Part shown: positions 35,360 through 43,811 of the stretch, one piece after another
How positions within the stretch are numbered: position 1 is the first letter of the stretch
Layout of the letters: each line of letters begins with the position of its first letter
Assembly (NCBI GenBank): GCA_041392305.1
Contig: JAWKMJ010000002.1
Span: 124,001-188,000, forward strand
Length of the DNA stretch: 64,000 bases
Direction of reading: 5' to 3'
From: JAGQYP01 sp041392305
GTDB taxonomy: Bacteria > Bacteroidota > Bacteroidia > Flavobacteriales_D > Crocinitomicaceae
The notes under the pieces: model-generated
The model's database searches: none
What the model saw: only the letters and a program-made list of their open reading frames with translations
What the model was told of the DNA's origin: nothing
Position numbers and translations under genes: made by a program

Positions 35360-36238
35360 ATGCGCGCGAATAAAAAGGGACCAAAATCCAACGACGGTAA
35401 GCCAAAAAGTGGAGGGAGAAGAACATCGGGAGGAAGCAAACCGATTCATAAGAAGAAGCAAAAGTTCAATGCTTACAAGGACAAATTGGAGAGACAAAAG
35501 AAGGGCGATCCCGTTCCTTCGATGAGCGAGGATATTCGTTTGAATAAATATTTATCCAATGCAGGAATTTGTTCGCGTCGTGAAGCAGATGTATTGATCC
35601 AAACCGGGGTGGTGAAAGTCAATGATGAAGTTGTCACTGAATTAGGATATAAAGTAAAACCAAGCGATAAGGTTCAATATGATGGAGAAACTATTTCGCC
35701 TGATACAAAGAGATACTTCCTTTTAAATAAACCAAAAGGATATTCGGTTACCAATTCCATTCGAGAAAAAAATGTCATGCATTTGATTGCCAAGGCGTGT
35801 AAAGAGGATATTTATCCCATCGATCGTATGGATAAAAATACAACAGGACTCCTTCTATTCACCAACGATACCGATTTGATGAAGAAAATGGGTCACCCTA
35901 AATACGAATTGACTCAAATTTTTCAAGTAAGTATCACCAAACCCATGACTGTTGAGCATTTGCAACATTTACGAACAGGTGTTGAATTGGAAGATGGAAA
36001 AGTTTGGGCGGATGCAGCCGAGTTTGTGGAAAATGACCCAAGAGAAATCGGAGTGGAAATTCACAGTAACAAAAGAAAGGGAGTCCAAAGGATGATCGAA
36101 GCATTAGGCTATGAGATCAAAAAAGTAGACCGAGTTGCCTATGCAGGATTAACCAAAAAAGATTTACCACGATCGTATTACAGAGCTCTTACAGAGAAAG
36201 AAATTGCTTTCTTGAGAATGAGTAAGAAATTGAAGTAG
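35360..36238 (+). CDS. rRNA pseudouridine synthase, RsuA/RluB/RluE/RluF family
   Basis: 292 residues from ATG 35360 (the in-frame TTG 45 nt upstream is less likely). A Lys/Gly/Ser-rich basic tail of about 60 residues comes first, then an S4 RNA-binding domain (IRLNKYLSNAGICSRREADV), then the catalytic domain with the Asp in YPIDRMDKNTTGLLLFTND and HSNKRKGVQRMIEALGY near the C-terminus. It isomerises a uridine in ribosomal RNA. The basic tail probably helps binding to the ribosomal subunit. The target base is not determined; RluB-like (23S U2605) is most likely for this phylum. Confidence 0.9.
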   Translation: MRANKKGPKSNDGKPKSGGRRTSGGSKPIHKKKQKFNAYKDKLERQKKGDPVPSMSEDIRLNKYLSNAGICSRREADVLIQTGVVKVNDEVVTELGYKVKPSDKVQYDGETISPDTKRYFLLNKPKGYSVTNSIREKNVMHLIAKACKEDIYPIDRMDKNTTGLLLFTNDTDLMKKMGHPKYELTQIFQVSITKPMTVEHLQHLRTGVELEDGKVWADAAEFVENDPREIGVEIHSNKRKGVQRMIEALGYEIKKVDRVAYAGLTKKDLPRSYYRALTEKEIAFLRMSKKLK

Positions 36239-36258
36239 TTTTAGTGCAAAGTTAAAAG

Positions 36259-36306
36259 TGCAAAATTCAAAATGAGTGAAGTCAATTTTTCATTTTGAAC
36301 TTTGCA
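36259..36306. repeat. 17-bp inverted repeat after the pseudouridine synthase gene
   Basis: TGCAAAATTCAAAATGA (36259-36275) and TCATTTTGAACTTTGCA (36290-36306) pair at 16 of 17 positions around a 14-base loop. No T-run follows on either strand, so it is not a standard terminator. Confidence 0.7.
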
Positions 36307-36316
36307 TTTCACATTC

Positions 36317-36403
36317 TCACCTAACTCCCGCTCCGTTCACCATTTCTTTTTCTGGGGAAACGAAGGATAGTTCGCCGTCTGGGTTTTCGGACATTAAGAT
36401 CAT
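36317..36403 (-). pseudogene. Detached duplicate of the metG 3' end (28 codons plus stop)
   Basis: These 87 bp align with the last 87 bp of metG (37380-37466) at 83 of 87 positions, without gaps. The match begins exactly at the stop codon and ends at GATCAT. Of the four differences three are synonymous and one changes Gln to Pro (ENQDGEL in metG, ENPDGEL here). The piece cannot be a functional gene. It marks a past recombination or insertion event around the lipoprotein gene that now separates the two copies. Confidence 0.92.
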
Positions 36404-36457
36404 TTCTAAAAGATACTATGATACGAATCCCTAGAAATTATTAATGGATTCTCCTCA

Positions 36458-37195
36458 CTAGTAATTAACTATATAGTTCATTTCACCGCACATCCCAAAT
36501 CCTGAAAGAGTATCATAAAAAGTTGTTGTTGCTCCATTTTTTGTTACCTCATAACTAATATAGGTTGGATCGAAAATAGCTCCAGATGTTATTAAACTAT
36601 CACATCCATAATTTTGCCCACCTGAATTTGTGGAATTCATACCAACTAATTCATAAATGGGTGAAGAAAATTGGAATTGAATGTGATCATTTTGATCAAA
36701 ACAGTTTGCGTTATAGGCCTTGATATTCAATTTTTTATATGGATAGCAAATTATATTGAAAGTATTAGTTTCATAATTTTTTGGAGAGGCGGTCACACCT
36801 TCATAGGCATATTGATAGCATGAGGAATATGATGAGAAATTTATGTTACTATTTTCATTTTGATAGAGACTCATAGCTGGGTCCGTTGACTCAACAATAA
36901 TCGTTAACATACCGGTTTTCCTATCAATAAAATCTAGATAATATTCACCATTTGAATCACTTGTTGTTTCTCCAACAAGTTTTTGAGAAGAGTGCATGCC
37001 GATTATTATTGGAGAAAAGGGATCATAATAAATATCAAAAATGTCACTATCGGATTTGTATACAAGTATACGTACGTTCGGAAGAGGAATCCCAGTACCA
37101 TATTCGGTTATTTTTCCTTGGATAATCGTAGGATTATTTCTCTTACAAGACGAAAAAAATACTGCTATTACAACAAAAATAAATATAGTTTTCAT
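36458..37195 (-). CDS. Hypothetical lipoprotein with carboxypeptidase-regulatory-like domain
   Basis: 245 residues. A lipoprotein signal (TIFIFVVIAVFFSSC) is followed by ITEYGTGIPLPNVRILVYK and TTSDSNGEYYLDF, the hallmark of a transthyretin-like regulatory domain (about residues 25-100). The rest is beta-rich with several Cys (SCYQYAYEG, CYPYKK, NCFDQ, GCDSL, MCGEMN). Probably surface or periplasmic. No function is known. It stands between metG and an 87-bp duplicate of the metG end, so it looks like a recent arrival at this locus. Confidence 0.7.
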   Translation of the reverse strand: MKTIFIFVVIAVFFSSCKRNNPTIIQGKITEYGTGIPLPNVRILVYKSDSDIFDIYYDPFSPIIIGMHSSQKLVGETTSDSNGEYYLDFIDRKTGMLTIIVESTDPAMSLYQNENSNINFSSYSSCYQYAYEGVTASPKNYETNTFNIICYPYKKLNIKAYNANCFDQNDHIQFQFSSPIYELVGMNSTNSGGQNYGCDSLITSGAIFDPTYISYEVTKNGATTTFYDTLSGFGMCGEMNYIVNY

Positions 37196-37379
37196 GATTT
37201 TTGGTTAAAGGTAAATTAATTGTTTCGTAGAAAGTTACGGAAAAACGCAAACAATCAAAATTAGTTCATCGTATAATTATTGCTGCGATATAAGGTGCAT
37301 TATTTCGAGTCCAACTTGATGCACTTCGAAAATTGGAAGATTTTTAATTAATGAATCTTCAAATTGACTAATCTTCAAA

Positions 37380-39431
37380 TCACCTAACTCCCGCTCCGTT
37401 TACCATTTCTTTTTCTGGGGAAACGAAGGATAGTTCACCGTCTTGGTTTTCAGACATTAAGATCATACCGTTAGATTCAACTCCTCTTATGTTTCTCGGT
37501 GCCAAATTGAGAAGAACGGTTACCTTTTTTCCTATGATGTCTTCTGGTTCGTAATGTTCAGCAATTCCAGAAACGATGGTTCTTGTTTCGAATCCTAAAT
37601 CGACTTGCAGTTGTAGTAATTTGTTTGCTTTTTTTACTTTTTCAGCTTTTACGATTTGTCCAATTCGGATGTCCATTTTCACAAATTCTTCAAAAGAAAC
37701 TTCATCTTTCACTGGGTCGTAATTCAATTGTGTTTCTTTAGAAGCTTCAAGTTTTGCAAATTCAGCTTCTATAAAAGCATCATCAATTTTTTGGAATAGA
37801 ATCTCAGGTGAGTTGATTTTATTTCCGGATTGCAATAAATCTTCTTGACCTACTTTCGACCAATTATTGGTTTCGATATTCAAGAAACCGGCAATTTTTG
37901 CAGCAGATTTTGGCAAGAAGGGATAGATCAATACAGAAAGATTGGCAGTAACTTCCAAAGCCAAATTCATGATCGTTTCCACTCTTTTTGGATCTTCTTT
38001 CACTAATTTCCATGGCTCATTATCAGCCAAATATTTATTTCCAGCTCGAGCCAGATTCATCACTTCAGATTGAGCTTCACGAATCTTGTAACGGTACATT
38101 AAATCTTCTACTTTCGCTCTTGTACTTCCAATCGTTTCTAGCAAAGCTTTGTCCTCAGCAGTTAATTCTCCTCTAGTTGGAATTCCTCCTTCGTAGTATT
38201 TATTCGTCAAAACCAAAGCACGATTCACAAAATTCCCTAGTACATCAGCCAATTCATTATTTACTCTGGCTTGAAACTCTTTCCACGTGAATTCGCTGTC
38301 TTTGCTTTCCGGAGCAATAGCAGTGAGTGTATACTTCAACTCATCCACTTTATCCGGATGGTCATTCATGAATTCATGCAACCAAACTGCCCAGTTTCTT
38401 GATGTAGAGAATTTATCTCCTTCCAAATTCAGGAATTCAGATGCAGGAACATTGCTTGGCAAAACTAAACCTCCATATTCTTTCAATAAAATTGGGAAAA
38501 TGATGCAGTGAAAAACGATATTGTCTTTTCCAATAAAATGAACCAATTCTCGGTCACCTGTCCAGTAATCTTCCCAGTTTTTATTGTTATCTAAGCACCA
38601 TTGTTTGGTGGCAGAAACGTATCCAATAGGTGCATCCAACCAAACGTAAAGCACTTTCCCTTCTGCGCCTTCGAGAGGAACTTTCACACCCCAGTCAAGG
38701 TCACGAGTCATGGCTCTGGGCTGCAATCCACCGTCGATCCAGCTCATGCACTGACCTACAACTTGATTTCTCCAGGTTTTAGGGTCGTGTTGTTGCTTGC
38801 CATCTAATATTCCGTCTTTGATCCACTCTTTAAGCCATTTTTCATGCTGATCCATTGGTAAATACCAGTGTGTGGTTGTTTTCAAAACAGGTGTGGCTCC
38901 GCTTAAAGTAGATTTGGGGTTGATTAATTCGGTTGGACTCAAACTACTTCCACATTTCTCACATTGATCTCCATAAGCCGATGGATTGTGACACTTTGGA
39001 CATTCGCCCGTAATGTATCGATCCGCCAAAAACTGTTGGTGTTCTTCGTCAAAATATTGTTCCGAAACCTGCTTGGTGAATTTGCCTTCTTTTTCCAGTT
39101 TGGCAAACCATTCACTTGCTGTTTCATGATGAAGAGGAGTGGAAGTTCTGTGAAAAATATCAAAATCAATCTGAAAATCTACAAAAGCCTTTTTGATGAT
39201 TTCATGGTATTTGTCAACGATTTCTTGCGGACTAATTCCTTCCTTTTTAGCTCTTAAAGTAATGGCCGCTCCATGCTCATCCGAACCACACACAAAAAGT
39301 ACGTCATCACCCATCATTCTTGCAAAACGGTTGAAAATGTCTGCTGGAAGATACACCCCTGCCACATGACCTAAATGAAGAGGTCCGTTTGCATAAGGAA
39401 GTGCTGCTGTGATTGTAAACTTTTTGCCCAT
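37380..39431 (-). CDS. metG: Methionyl-tRNA synthetase
   Basis: 683 residues from ATG 39431. The class I HIGH motif is LPYANGPLHLGHVAG, the zinc knuckle is CPKCHNPSAYGDQCEKCG, and the KMSKS loop appears as DKFSTSRN, the variant normal in this group. The anticodon-binding helical domain follows, and the C-terminal 110 residues (VKMDIRIGQIVKAEKV to MILMSENQDGELSF) are the EMAP-like tRNA-binding domain that promotes dimerisation. It charges initiator and elongator tRNA-Met. A TAnnTTTG box lies 18 nt upstream. A diverged copy of its 3' end lies 1 kb downstream. Confidence 0.97.
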   Translation of the reverse strand: MGKKFTITAALPYANGPLHLGHVAGVYLPADIFNRFARMMGDDVLFVCGSDEHGAAITLRAKKEGISPQEIVDKYHEIIKKAFVDFQIDFDIFHRTSTPLHHETASEWFAKLEKEGKFTKQVSEQYFDEEHQQFLADRYITGECPKCHNPSAYGDQCEKCGSSLSPTELINPKSTLSGATPVLKTTTHWYLPMDQHEKWLKEWIKDGILDGKQQHDPKTWRNQVVGQCMSWIDGGLQPRAMTRDLDWGVKVPLEGAEGKVLYVWLDAPIGYVSATKQWCLDNNKNWEDYWTGDRELVHFIGKDNIVFHCIIFPILLKEYGGLVLPSNVPASEFLNLEGDKFSTSRNWAVWLHEFMNDHPDKVDELKYTLTAIAPESKDSEFTWKEFQARVNNELADVLGNFVNRALVLTNKYYEGGIPTRGELTAEDKALLETIGSTRAKVEDLMYRYKIREAQSEVMNLARAGNKYLADNEPWKLVKEDPKRVETIMNLALEVTANLSVLIYPFLPKSAAKIAGFLNIETNNWSKVGQEDLLQSGNKINSPEILFQKIDDAFIEAEFAKLEASKETQLNYDPVKDEVSFEEFVKMDIRIGQIVKAEKVKKANKLLQLQVDLGFETRTIVSGIAEHYEPEDIIGKKVTVLLNLAPRNIRGVESNGMILMSENQDGELSFVSPEKEMVNGAGVR

Positions 39432-39449
39432 AAATGTGAAATTAGGCTG

Positions 39450-39457
39450 CAAAGATA
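39450..39457 (-). promoter_or_regulatory. Putative -7 box (TATCTTTG) for metG
   Basis: Exact TAnnTTTG on the minus strand, ending 18 nt before the metG ATG. The same TATCTTTG octamer precedes the SCO gene and the DUF6427-type gene. Confidence 0.45.
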
Positions 39458-39522
39458 TTTAAAAGCCTTGTACATTTTGAGGATTGTAATGTTTTTTAGG
39501 CTATTTTTAGGAACAGAATTTT

Positions 39523-40431
39523 ATGAGACCCGAAAGATTAAGAGCAGGTGATAAAGTAATTATTGTTTCTCCAGCGGGGGCTTTAGACGAGAATTACTTG
39601 ATTGAAGCAAAAGATCTTTTGGAAAATTGGGGTTTAAATCCTGTCATTTCAGAGAATTCTAAGCAAAAGTGGGGGAAGTTTTCGGGGGAAGACGAAATTC
39701 GTTTAAATGCTTTTCAAGAAGCTTTGGACGATCCAGAGATTAGGGCGATCTTTTGTGCCAGAGGAGGTTATGGAAGTACGCGAATCCTGGACGAATTGAA
39801 TTGGGATCGATTTCTTAAATGCCCGAAATGGATTATTGGATATAGCGATATCACTACATTTCACAACCGACTCCACCAATTGAATTGTGAATCCTTACAT
39901 GCGACGATGCCTGTAAATTATAAAACGAATAACTCATTTACTATGGAAAGCTTGAAAAACTCATTATTCAAAGAACCATCGAAGTATGCTTTAGATGGGA
40001 TGAATTATAACAAGCCTGGTAAGGCAACTGGAAAAATGGTTGGTGGGAATTTGTCTATTGTACATAATTTAATCGGAACAAAATTCAATATTCAGTTTAA
40101 GGATAATATTTTGTTTATTGAGGAAGTTGGAGAGTATTATTATGCAATAGATCGAATGCTTTGGGCATTAAAGCATGCTGGGGTATTTGATGAGATTTCC
40201 GGTTTAATTGTAGGTTCGTTTACAGAATTGAAGCAAGATGAAACCGAGTTCCCTGAGTCCTTAGAGCAAATGATCTTGAAGTTTGTAGCTCATAGAAACA
40301 TTCCAGTATATTTTAAATTTCCAGCTGGTCATCAGGATGAAAACTGGACTTTGGTAATGGCGGGAAGATATAAGATGGAAGTAACCGAAACGGATGCAAC
40401 TATCGAATATGTTTTGCCGGGACACGATTAA
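39523..40431 (+). CDS. LD-carboxypeptidase (peptidase family S66)
   Basis: 302 residues. RAGDKVIIVSPAGALDEN at the start, CARGGYGSTRILDELNWD, and WIIGYSDITTFHNRL with the nucleophilic Ser are typical of LdcA/MccF proteins; a Glu in LFIEEVGEYYY and a His in WALKHAGVF complete the expected catalytic set. It removes the terminal D-Ala from tetrapeptides in murein recycling in the cytoplasm; no signal peptide is seen. Its 3' end overlaps the convergent outer-membrane protein gene by 32 bp. Confidence 0.92.
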   Translation: MRPERLRAGDKVIIVSPAGALDENYLIEAKDLLENWGLNPVISENSKQKWGKFSGEDEIRLNAFQEALDDPEIRAIFCARGGYGSTRILDELNWDRFLKCPKWIIGYSDITTFHNRLHQLNCESLHATMPVNYKTNNSFTMESLKNSLFKEPSKYALDGMNYNKPGKATGKMVGGNLSIVHNLIGTKFNIQFKDNILFIEEVGEYYYAIDRMLWALKHAGVFDEISGLIVGSFTELKQDETEFPESLEQMILKFVAHRNIPVYFKFPAGHQDENWTLVMAGRYKMEVTETDATIEYVLPGHD

Positions 40432-41284
40432 TTTTTCTGATATACCAGAAAGCGCCAAAGGCAAAATCCATTTCACCATACAAGAAGACTTGTCGAGCAT
40501 AATGAGGCTTTCCTGTATCAGTATTTACCTTAGGCAAGTGTATTAGACCACCTCCGAAATTGTATTGCAAGAATAAAAAGTTGATGAAATCCACTCTTAC
40601 AGCTGCATGTAAGGACATTCCCCAACCTGATACAGCAAAATCATTTTTATGAGGTAAGGCACCTAAGCCAAAATCATTTCTAGTAATTACCATTCCTGTT
40701 GAAAATCCAAAAAGGGTATTGAAAGCTACAATTCCTTTCTTTTCTCTCCACCATTGATCTGCGCGATGAATTTCGACTCGTGCATAATTTAATCCATCCG
40801 TATTTTCATAGTGAAAGTATTCATATTGAACATCTAAAGGGTCATTGTCGTAAACTCCAGCCCAATCCGCATAGGCACTAGAATCAACCACTCCAGTAAA
40901 GTTGTAGATCCCATCTTGTAAAACATATTTCATATGATCCCACCCCACAGAAATCACCCAATTATCCGCAAAATAGTAGCCTAACTTACAAGAGAATTGA
41001 GGCACGGACCATGAATTTGGAGAGAAGTAGGTTTTGAATGAAAATTTCGAAGGAGAATCGATTCCTTTTGCATCGTGAACTGTAAAGGAATATCCTGGAC
41101 CATAAAAAGATAATTCGCTTTTTGTATAAGCCGATCGATTCCAGCCATAGCGAAGGTAAAAAGTGCCTTTTCCGCCTGAGTAACGTTGTTGCCATCGATT
41201 TTTTTCTTTCTTCTTAGGAGCTTCCTCCTGACTGAAAATCAGACTAGAAGTCAAGAATAGAAGTAAAAAAAAGACTATTTTCAT
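40400..41284 (-). CDS. Outer-membrane protein, 294 aa
   Basis: Signal peptide (IVFFLLLFLTSSLIFSQ), then a strand-rich sequence with aromatic girdles: GTFYLRYGWNRSAYTKS, YSFTVHDAKG, FSCKLGYYFADNWVISVGWD, VAFNTLFGFSTGMVI, SLHAAVRVDFINFLFLQYNFGGG. This fits a beta-barrel of unknown role found widely in Bacteroidota. It resembles the protein encoded at 45876-46781 in its general plan (KKEKNRWQQRY or KRGKYKYKNK leader after the signal peptide, aromatic strands), but I cannot tell whether they are homologues. A -7 box lies 4 nt before the ATG. Confidence 0.75.
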   Translation of the reverse strand: MKIVFFLLLFLTSSLIFSQEEAPKKKEKNRWQQRYSGGKGTFYLRYGWNRSAYTKSELSFYGPGYSFTVHDAKGIDSPSKFSFKTYFSPNSWSVPQFSCKLGYYFADNWVISVGWDHMKYVLQDGIYNFTGVVDSSAYADWAGVYDNDPLDVQYEYFHYENTDGLNYARVEIHRADQWWREKKGIVAFNTLFGFSTGMVITRNDFGLGALPHKNDFAVSGWGMSLHAAVRVDFINFLFLQYNFGGGLIHLPKVNTDTGKPHYARQVFLYGEMDFAFGAFWYIRKINRVPAKHIR

Positions 41285-41288
41285 ACCG

Positions 41289-41296
41289 CAAATATA
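41289..41296 (-). promoter_or_regulatory. Putative -7 box (TATATTTG), 4 nt before an ATG
   Basis: Exact TAnnTTTG on the minus strand, 4 nt ahead of the 294-aa outer-membrane protein gene start at 41284. Confidence 0.45.
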
Positions 41297-41316
41297 ACCA
41301 AAAAACCACTTAAATC

Positions 41317-41670
41317 ATGTCCAAACACCTAGAACTAGGGAGAGAAGGAGAGGCTCTCGCTGTTAAACATTTAGAAGAAAATGGCTTTCACATTTTAGAT
41401 CGAAACTACCGATTTAAGCACTTGGAATTAGACATAGTTTGTGAAAAAGACAATACGCTTGTTATTGTAGAAGTCAAAACAAGAACCACCAGAAAGCTAG
41501 GAGAACCCTATATGATTAGCAGGGCTAAACAAAAGCAAATTCTTAAAGCAACCACTCATTACGTGCAGGAAAGAGGAGTAGATTCAGAAATAAGACTGGA
41601 TGTCATTGGGATTATCAAGAATCAGTTTGAAGTGAGTTTAGAACATATTGAGGGAGCTTTTGTGGGGTAG
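41317..41670 (+). CDS. YraN family (UPF0102) endonuclease-like protein
   Basis: 117 residues. LGREGEALAVKHLEENGF, ILDRNYRFKHLELDIVCEKDN and VIVEVKTRTTRKLGEPY together show the restriction-endonuclease-like core (Glu, Asp, Glu-x-Lys) of the YraN family, related to Holliday-junction resolvases. Family members are small cytoplasmic proteins of uncertain biological role, possibly DNA repair. It is divergent from the outer-membrane protein gene, with 32 bp between the starts. Confidence 0.92.
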   Translation: MSKHLELGREGEALAVKHLEENGFHILDRNYRFKHLELDIVCEKDNTLVIVEVKTRTTRKLGEPYMISRAKQKQILKATTHYVQERGVDSEIRLDVIGIIKNQFEVSLEHIEGAFVG

Positions 41671-41690
41671 GGAATTTAGAACCCAACAAC

Positions 41691-41720
41691 AAAAAAGACC
41701 ACCTATTGGCAGTCTTTCTT
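41691..41720. terminator. Bidirectional terminator between yraN and the 62-aa membrane protein gene
   Basis: AAAAAAGACC and GGCAGTCTTTCTT can pair through the AAAGAC/GTCTTT stem around a TATT-centred loop; T-rich flanks lie on the 3' side in both directions. It lies between the two convergent genes. Confidence 0.5.
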
Positions 41721-41742
41721 AAATATCTTTGATTAGCGGAAA

Positions 41743-41931
41743 TTACATAATTCCACCTTCTTCTTTTGCTTGTTTGGTGTATTTACCTTGAAGTCTAAGC
41801 CAGATGAATAATCCAACAAACCCAAGTACGATTACTCCCATGTTCAAGAAATCCCAAAGGAAATACCAGTCGAATGGAGTAAGTAACAAAGCTAAGAAAT
41901 CACCTAATGCCCAAATTGCGTCCGGACTCAT
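41743..41931 (-). CDS. Small membrane protein, 62 aa (DUF6341-like by position)
   Basis: One strong membrane helix near residues 30-47 (FLNMGVIVLGFVGLFIWL) preceded by an amphipathic aromatic segment (DFLALLLTPFDWYFLWDF) and followed by a short charged tail. I place it near the DUF6341 group because such a small protein regularly sits beside a DUF6427 membrane protein and the uppP/ftsX cluster in Flavobacteriales; the sequence match is not exact in my recollection. Function unknown. Confidence 0.65.
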   Translation of the reverse strand: MSPDAIWALGDFLALLLTPFDWYFLWDFLNMGVIVLGFVGLFIWLRLQGKYTKQAKEEGGIM

Positions 41932-42041
41932 AATCGTAAATTTTTAGAGTTATTGGTCAAAAATAGCAATCAAAATCATTTAATAAAAATTATTGCCTTT
42001 TTTTTCTGTTATTTATAACTAGTTCAAACAAGATTTCCTTT

Positions 42042-42049
42042 TATCTTTG
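42042..42049 (+). promoter_or_regulatory. Putative -7 box (TATCTTTG), 5 nt before an ATG
   Basis: Exact TAnnTTTG; the ATG at 42055 follows after 5 nt, so the mRNA would be leaderless or nearly so. Confidence 0.45.
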
Positions 42050-42054
42050 AGTAC

Positions 42055-43032
42055 ATGTTGCTCCGTTTTTACAAATCTTACAACACTTTAGCACTAATTA
42101 GTGTACCCTTTATTGTTGCGGGTTTGTGGTTGTTTTCATTTTACACGGAAGCCCAGGAACAATACCATTATTCTTTGCCATTTATGGGAGAGATTTTTGA
42201 GCGGATCAACCAAAATAGCTTATTGGCCTACTTACTTTCAATCCTTTTTATATCCTTGGGTAGTTTTTTGATCAATTCTATCTTTAATAAGTACGAGTAT
42301 TTTGACCGTTTTATTTTTTTGCCTGCTTTGCTTTATGCTTTGGGGATGTCATCTACCGGACATTTACTCTATTTTAATCCTATTATTATTTCCAATTTGT
42401 TTGTTTTATTGGCTTATCAACAGTTGTTGAAGATTGATAGAAAGGAAGGAGCAAAAAGTCAGGTATTTAATTTTGGATTACTCATCGGGGTTTCTTCAAT
42501 TTTTTATATTACAAATGTGATTCTTTTTCCCGCTGTACTATTTGTTTTGATCAGTGTAAAGGGATTTAATTTTAAGGAGATTATTTTGGCCTTCGCAGGG
42601 ATTTTCACGCCCTTGATATACATTTTGGTATACGCCTATTTGTTTGCGGGTGAAAAATTTACTGATTACTATTCACAACTCGAATTTACTGTTCATTTCA
42701 AAACGGATTGGACTTATTACGAGATCGTGTTTTATTCTGGTTTAATACTCATTTCAATAATAGCACTATTTATGCTGGTTCCGAGATACGCTAAAGCTGG
42801 TCTTCGTTATAAAAAGATCATTAAAGTGTACATTCATTTTTCATTTTGGATTCTAATCTGGACCATCTTTAATTTCTTCTATCTTGAAGCAATCAATTTT
42901 ACTGCTTTTTTAACAATTCCATTGACATTTTTGCTGACTTTCTATTTGGTTTACCTTAAGAGTGAGTCCCTAGCTTCTTGGATGTTCAATTTAGGTTTAG
43001 CTAGTTTAGGACTCATGATATACTTTGGATAA
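42055..43032 (+). CDS. Polytopic membrane protein, 325 aa (DUF6427-like)
   Basis: About ten hydrophobic helices cover the whole protein, beginning LALISVPFIVAGLWLFSFY and ending ASWMFNLGLASLGLMIYFG. Conserved-looking loops include YFDRFIFLPALLYALGMSS and HLLYFNPIIISNLFVLLAYQQL (part). This is the layout of the DUF6427 inner-membrane family, which in Bacteroidota sits next to uppP, truB and ftsX. It may take part in envelope precursor handling, but this is only guilt by association. Confidence 0.78.
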   Translation: MLLRFYKSYNTLALISVPFIVAGLWLFSFYTEAQEQYHYSLPFMGEIFERINQNSLLAYLLSILFISLGSFLINSIFNKYEYFDRFIFLPALLYALGMSSTGHLLYFNPIIISNLFVLLAYQQLLKIDRKEGAKSQVFNFGLLIGVSSIFYITNVILFPAVLFVLISVKGFNFKEIILAFAGIFTPLIYILVYAYLFAGEKFTDYYSQLEFTVHFKTDWTYYEIVFYSGLILISIIALFMLVPRYAKAGLRYKKIIKVYIHFSFWILIWTIFNFFYLEAINFTAFLTIPLTFLLTFYLVYLKSESLASWMFNLGLASLGLMIYFG

Positions 43033-43078
43033 TGAAGGTTTCAGGTTGATCATCCTAACCTCAGAAAAATAGAAAATA

Positions 43079-43810
43079 TTATGCATTACGAATGATTTCT
43101 TCCATTTCCACAATGGTTTTCGCATCTTCAATTTTAAAACTTCCTGATCGTGTTCTTCTCAGTTCTATTAACGTGGCTCCACATCCCAATATTTGACCAT
43201 AATCATGGGCGATGGAACGAATATAAGTACCTTTGGAACAGACTATTCTAAACATAATCTCTGGAAAATTCGAAGTATAAATCTCGAAGGTGGAGATTTG
43301 GACTAAATTCTTTTTCATTTCCACTTCTTTTCCTTGTCGAGCTAAATCATAAGCCCTTTTTCCACCTACCCATTTAGCAGAAAAGCTAGGGGGAGCTTGC
43401 CGAATCTTACCAGTCAGTTCTTGAGCAGCTTCTTGCATTTGTTTTTTAGTGATCCCCTCGGTGGAATTCTCTGAATTGTACTCCGTTTCAAGATCGAAAG
43501 AAGGAGTGGTTTTTCCTAAGAGAAAGGTTCCAGTATATTCTTTTTCTTCTCCAATAAAGGAATCAATTTCTTTGGTTTTTTTACCTATACAAATTACCAA
43601 AAGCCCCGTAGCAAGAGGGTCCAGTGTTCCGGCATGACCCACTTTATAATTTTTGATTCTTTTTTTGATATCGTATTGGTTTTCACCTAAAAAGAGAGGA
43701 TTCTCTTTTAGTTTTGATTTGATGATCCATCTTAATTTATTGACGACATCGAAAGAAGTCCAATGAAGTGGTTTATCGACCAAAAGGATTTCGCCATGTT
43801 CAAAATCCAT
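43079..43810 (-). CDS. truB: tRNA pseudouridine(55) synthase TruB
   Basis: 243 residues. It makes pseudouridine 55 in the T loop of tRNAs. GEILLVDKPLHWTSFDVVNKLR is the N-terminal substrate clamp (quoted in part as VDKPLHWTSFDVVNKL), KVGHAGTLDPLATGLLVICIG holds the catalytic Asp (LDPLATG), and ICSKGTYIRSIAHDYG-type RIVCSKGTYIRSIAHDYG binds the RNA. It follows uppP by one base, so it belongs to the same operon (ftsX-DUF3098-uppP-truB). Confidence 0.96.
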   Translation of the reverse strand: MDFEHGEILLVDKPLHWTSFDVVNKLRWIIKSKLKENPLFLGENQYDIKKRIKNYKVGHAGTLDPLATGLLVICIGKKTKEIDSFIGEEKEYTGTFLLGKTTPSFDLETEYNSENSTEGITKKQMQEAAQELTGKIRQAPPSFSAKWVGGKRAYDLARQGKEVEMKKNLVQISTFEIYTSNFPEIMFRIVCSKGTYIRSIAHDYGQILGCGATLIELRRTRSGSFKIEDAKTIVEMEEIIRNA

Positions 43811-43811
43811 T

